Source: Nitrosomonadales bacterium
Lineage (GTDB): Bacteria; Pseudomonadota; Gammaproteobacteria; Burkholderiales; Gallionellaceae
DNA: 7,643 nucleotides
Assembly (NCBI GenBank): GCA_016218465.1
Contig: JACREA010000175.1
Span: 1-7,643, forward strand
Reading direction: 5' to 3'
Within the stretch, counting starts at the first letter, position 1. The number at the start of each line of letters is the position of its first letter. Shown piece after piece: positions 5,910 to 7,643 of this stretch. The translations under genes and the position numbers were made by a program. The notes under the pieces were generated by a model, which saw nothing but the letters and a program-made list of their open reading frames with translations, had not been told where the DNA came from and did no database searches.

Positions 5910-5998
5910 ATAGCGAGGCTGGCAAGAGTGAAACAACCGCCTTAGGCCAAAGATGTAATTTTTTTAAAAATGTGTCTGAAATTGGAACAACAGAAATA

Positions 5999-7210
5999 AT
6001 GACCCAACCCTCACAATACGACCAACTCAAAACCCGCCTTGCCGCCAAACCACACGCCTGGCTCATCACCGGCGTAGCCGGCTTTATCGGCAGCAATCTG
6101 CTGGAAACCCTGCTAAAGCTCAATCAAAGAGTGGTGGGGCTGGATAATTTTGCTACCGGACACCAGCACAATCTGGATGAAGTCCAATCATTGGTATCCG
6201 CCGAGCAATGGACAAACTTCAACTTCATCCAAGGCGACATCCGCAACCTGGATGACTGCCGCCGCGCAATGCACTTCACACCACCCCACAAAAATAGCTC
6301 CCCTCGCCCGCAGACGGGAGAGGGGCTGGGGGAGAGGGGTGTTCTGGGAGGGGGCGATACTCAGTCCTCAGTCCCCAGTCCCCAGTCCTATGCTGTCGAC
6401 TTCGTTCTCCACCAAGCCGCTCTGGGCAGCGTCCCGCGCTCGGTCGAAAACCCCATCGCCACCAACGAAACCAACATTACCGGTTTCCTCAACATGCTGG
6501 TTGCTGCGCGCGATGCCAAAGTGAAACGCTTCGTCTATGCCGCCTCCAGCTCCACCTATGGTGACCATCCCGGCTTGCCCAAAGTGGAAGACAAGATCGG
6601 CAAGCCGTTGTCACCTTACGCCGTAACCAAATACGTCAACGAACTCTATGCCGACGTATTTGCACGCACCTATGGCTTCAACACCATCGGCCTGCGTTAC
6701 TTCAACGTCTTTGGCCCGCGCCAAGACCCCAATGGCGCCTATGCTGCCGTCATCCCAAAGTGGATCGCCAGCATGATCAAAGGTGAGCCGGTGTATATCA
6801 ACGGCGATGGAGAAACCAGCCGCGATTTTTGTTTCATCGAAAACGTGCGGCAGATTAACCTGCTGGCCACCACAGTAAGATCCCCTCGCCCGCAAGCGGG
6901 CGAGGGGCTAGGGGAGAGCGTGGAGGGAGACCCAACCAACCAGGTCTATAACGTCGCCGTCGGCGACCGCACAACGTTGAATCAGCTTTACGAACAACTG
7001 CGTCTCAATCTGCTGACCAGCTATCCCCACTTGCAAGATGCAAAACCTGTGTATCGCGATTTCCGTGCAGGCGATGTGCGCCACTCGCTCGCCGACATCA
7101 GCAAAGCCGCTACATTATTGGGCTATCAGCCTACTCACCGCATCGGTGAGGGGCTAAAGGTAGCGATGGAGTGGTATGTGCAGCACCTTACACAGCGAGG
7201 AAAAGCATGA
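5999..7210 (+). CDS. tviC: UDP-N-acetylhexosamine(uronate) 4-epimerase, TviC/WbpP family, with two repeat-encoded insertions
   Basis: Extended SDR enzyme that inverts C4 of UDP-GlcNAc or UDP-GlcNAcA to the galacto form; family partner of the TviB/WbpO dehydrogenase. GVAGFIGSN starts at residue 25 (NAD motif GxxGxxG). VLHQAALGSVPRS follows. S183-S185 with T186 (ASSSTYGD), Y207 and K211 (SPYAVTKY) form the catalytic set. RYFNVFGPRQDPNGAYAAVIP and DFRAGDVRHSLADI are strong WbpP/TviC signatures. Family length is about 340-350, but here it is 403 because of two insertions: residues about 97-134 (between CRRAM and VDFVLHQ) and about 294-310 (between NLLATT and NQVYNVAV), both encoded by repeats. 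Catalytic segments are intact. The ATG at 5999 fits the family N-terminus; a GTG at 5972 would add nine residues. Neither start has a strong RBS. The stop overlaps the next gene by 4 bp. Confidence 0.93.
   Translation: MTQPSQYDQLKTRLAAKPHAWLITGVAGFIGSNLLETLLKLNQRVVGLDNFATGHQHNLDEVQSLVSAEQWTNFNFIQGDIRNLDDCRRAMHFTPPHKNSSPRPQTGEGLGERGVLGGGDTQSSVPSPQSYAVDFVLHQAALGSVPRSVENPIATNETNITGFLNMLVAARDAKVKRFVYAASSSTYGDHPGLPKVEDKIGKPLSPYAVTKYVNELYADVFARTYGFNTIGLRYFNVFGPRQDPNGAYAAVIPKWIASMIKGEPVYINGDGETSRDFCFIENVRQINLLATTVRSPRPQAGEGLGESVEGDPTNQVYNVAVGDRTTLNQLYEQLRLNLLTSYPHLQDAKPVYRDFRAGDVRHSLADISKAATLLGYQPTHRIGEGLKVAMEWYVQHLTQRGKA
6298..6341 (+). repeat. GC-rich palindromic repeat, copy 2, inside the epimerase gene
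   Basis: Same 44-bp element as in gmd (38 of 44 identical by eye). Stem arms CCCCTCGCCCG (6300-6310) and 6315-6325 pair at 10 of 11; the tail CTGGGGGAGAGGGGTG is shared with copy 1 apart from its first base. It is read in frame as SPRPQTGEGLGERG and lies in the insertion before the VDFVLHQ strand. Confidence 0.9.
6362..6389 (+). repeat. Heptanucleotide tandem repeat (CAGTCCY)x4 inside the epimerase gene
   Basis: Four head-to-tail 7-bp units, CAGTCCT, CAGTCCC, CAGTCCC, CAGTCCT, with no spacing. It follows the palindromic repeat copy 2 after 20 nt and is part of the same protein insertion, read as SSVPSPQS. A 7-bp unit would shift frame with each copy gained or lost, so copy number change would switch the gene off or on. 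Confidence 0.85.
6880..6923 (+). repeat. GC-rich palindromic repeat, copy 3, inside the epimerase gene
   Basis: Perfect 12-bp arms CCCCTCGCCCGC (6882-6893) and complement (6896-6907) around AA, then the more degenerate tail CTAGGGGAGAGCGTG. It is read in the same frame as copy 2, as SPRPQAGEGLGESV, and sits in the loop between NLLATT and NQVYNVAV. Confidence 0.9.
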
Positions 7211-7643
7211 GCAAACCTATCTATGTTACGCAGCCCTATTTACCTCCGCTTGAAGAGTTTATCCCTTATCTGCAAAAGATCTGGGATAACAAGATACTGA
7301 CCAACGGTGGGCCGTTCCATCAGCAATTAGAACAAGCGCTATGTGAGCATCTTGGGATTGAACACATCGCCTTGTTCACCAACGGCACCATCGCTCTGGT
7401 GACCGCACTGCAAGCGCTGCGTGTCACTGGCGAAGTCATCACCACCCCTTATTCTTTCGTTGCAACCTCCCATTCATTGCTGTGGAACGGCATCAAGCCG
7501 GTGTTCGTGGACGTCGACCCGAACACACTCAACCTCGATCCGGCGAAGATCGAAGCGGCGATCACCCCGCAAACTACCGCCATCATGCCGGTGCATTGCT
7601 ACGGACATCCATGCGACGTTGAGGCTATTCAGAAGATCGCCGA
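7207..7643 (+). CDS. DegT/DnrJ/EryC1/StrS-family sugar aminotransferase, N-terminal part (3' truncated by window)
   Basis: PLP-dependent enzymes of this family transfer an amino group to a keto group of a nucleotide-linked sugar, making amino or diamino sugars for surface glycans. The 145 visible residues begin MSKPIYVTQPYLPP and show LTNGGPFHQQLE, ALFTNGTIAL (the NGT phosphate-binding stretch), ITTPYSFVATSHSLLWNGIKP and PVFVDVDPNTLNLDP, then AIMPVHCYGHPCD, all typical of the first third to half of the family. The PLP-binding lysine lies beyond the window, so substrate class cannot be judged; a VioA/WecE-like 4-aminotransferase is one possibility. The ATG overlaps the epimerase stop by 4 bp (ATGA) and GAGG (7197-7200) lies 6 nt upstream, so both are clearly in one operon. 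Confidence 0.93.
   Translation, partial: MSKPIYVTQPYLPPLEEFIPYLQKIWDNKILTNGGPFHQQLEQALCEHLGIEHIALFTNGTIALVTALQALRVTGEVITTPYSFVATSHSLLWNGIKPVFVDVDPNTLNLDPAKIEAAITPQTTAIMPVHCYGHPCDVEAIQKIA

Noticed and set aside
5972..5998. GTG at 5972 as the start of the epimerase
   Set aside because: The nine extra residues do not match the usual N-terminus and no ribosome binding site precedes the GTG. The ATG at 5999 fits better, although its own site is weak too.
4847..5998. Complete insertion sequence or integron carrying the antitoxin-toxin pair
   Set aside because: There is no transposase or integrase gene, and no matching terminal repeats enclose the pair. Only small non-coding palindromes are present.
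6298..6923. CRISPR array formed by repeats in the epimerase region
   Set aside because: There are only two palindromic copies 582 bp apart, separated by conserved coding sequence rather than spacers.

Overview
The window is a stretch of a surface-polysaccharide (O-antigen, capsule or exopolysaccharide) biosynthesis locus. All supported genes are on the + strand. Protein style (long ManC, TviB/WbpO-like dehydrogenase paired with a TviC/WbpP-like epimerase), moderately high GC, and the kinds of interspersed palindromes suggest a proteobacterium. My best guess is a betaproteobacterium of the Gallionellaceae/Nitrosomonadales type, but this is an inference from sequence style, not proven.

Layout. 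1-684 is the 3' part of manC (GDP-mannose synthesis). 715-1854 is gmd (GDP-mannose 4,6-dehydratase). A small ORF6N-domain protein gene (2015-2563) sits between gmd and its pathway partner fcl (2560-3531, GDP-L-fucose synthase). 3557-4846 is a UDP-HexNAc 6-dehydrogenase (TviB/WbpO family). At 4847-5998 the sugar genes are interrupted by hairpin-rich DNA, a UPF0175-type antitoxin gene (5009-5257) and a frameshifted DUF3368/PIN-type toxin gene (5250-5823) whose 3' end runs into a ~112-bp palindromic element. 5999-7210 is a UDP-HexNAc(A) 4-epimerase (TviC/WbpP family), and 7207 to the end is the 5' part of a DegT/DnrJ-type sugar aminotransferase.

How the genes work together. ManC, Gmd and Fcl form the standard route mannose-1-P -> GDP-mannose -> GDP-4-keto-6-deoxymannose -> GDP-L-fucose. 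The dehydrogenase and epimerase form the known pair that makes UDP-GalNAcA (directly or via UDP-GlcNAcA). The aminotransferase would start an amino-sugar branch. The polymer built here probably contains fucose plus an N-acetylhexosaminuronic acid and/or an amino sugar.

What stands out. (1) Three copies of a 44-bp GC-rich palindromic repeat lie inside two sugar-nucleotide SDR genes, one in gmd and two in the epimerase. All are in the same orientation, all keep the frame open, and all fall in apparent surface loops, so they add repeat-encoded peptides to enzymes. (2) The dehydrogenase has Phe where its family has the catalytic Cys. (3) The toxin-antitoxin pair lies inside the sugar operon with a broken toxin, and an operator-like 15-bp inverted repeat overlaps the candidate promoter. 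(4) The gmd-fcl junction carries an extra DNA-binding-type gene coupled to fcl by a 4-bp overlap. No RNA gene, CRISPR array or complete insertion sequence was seen.
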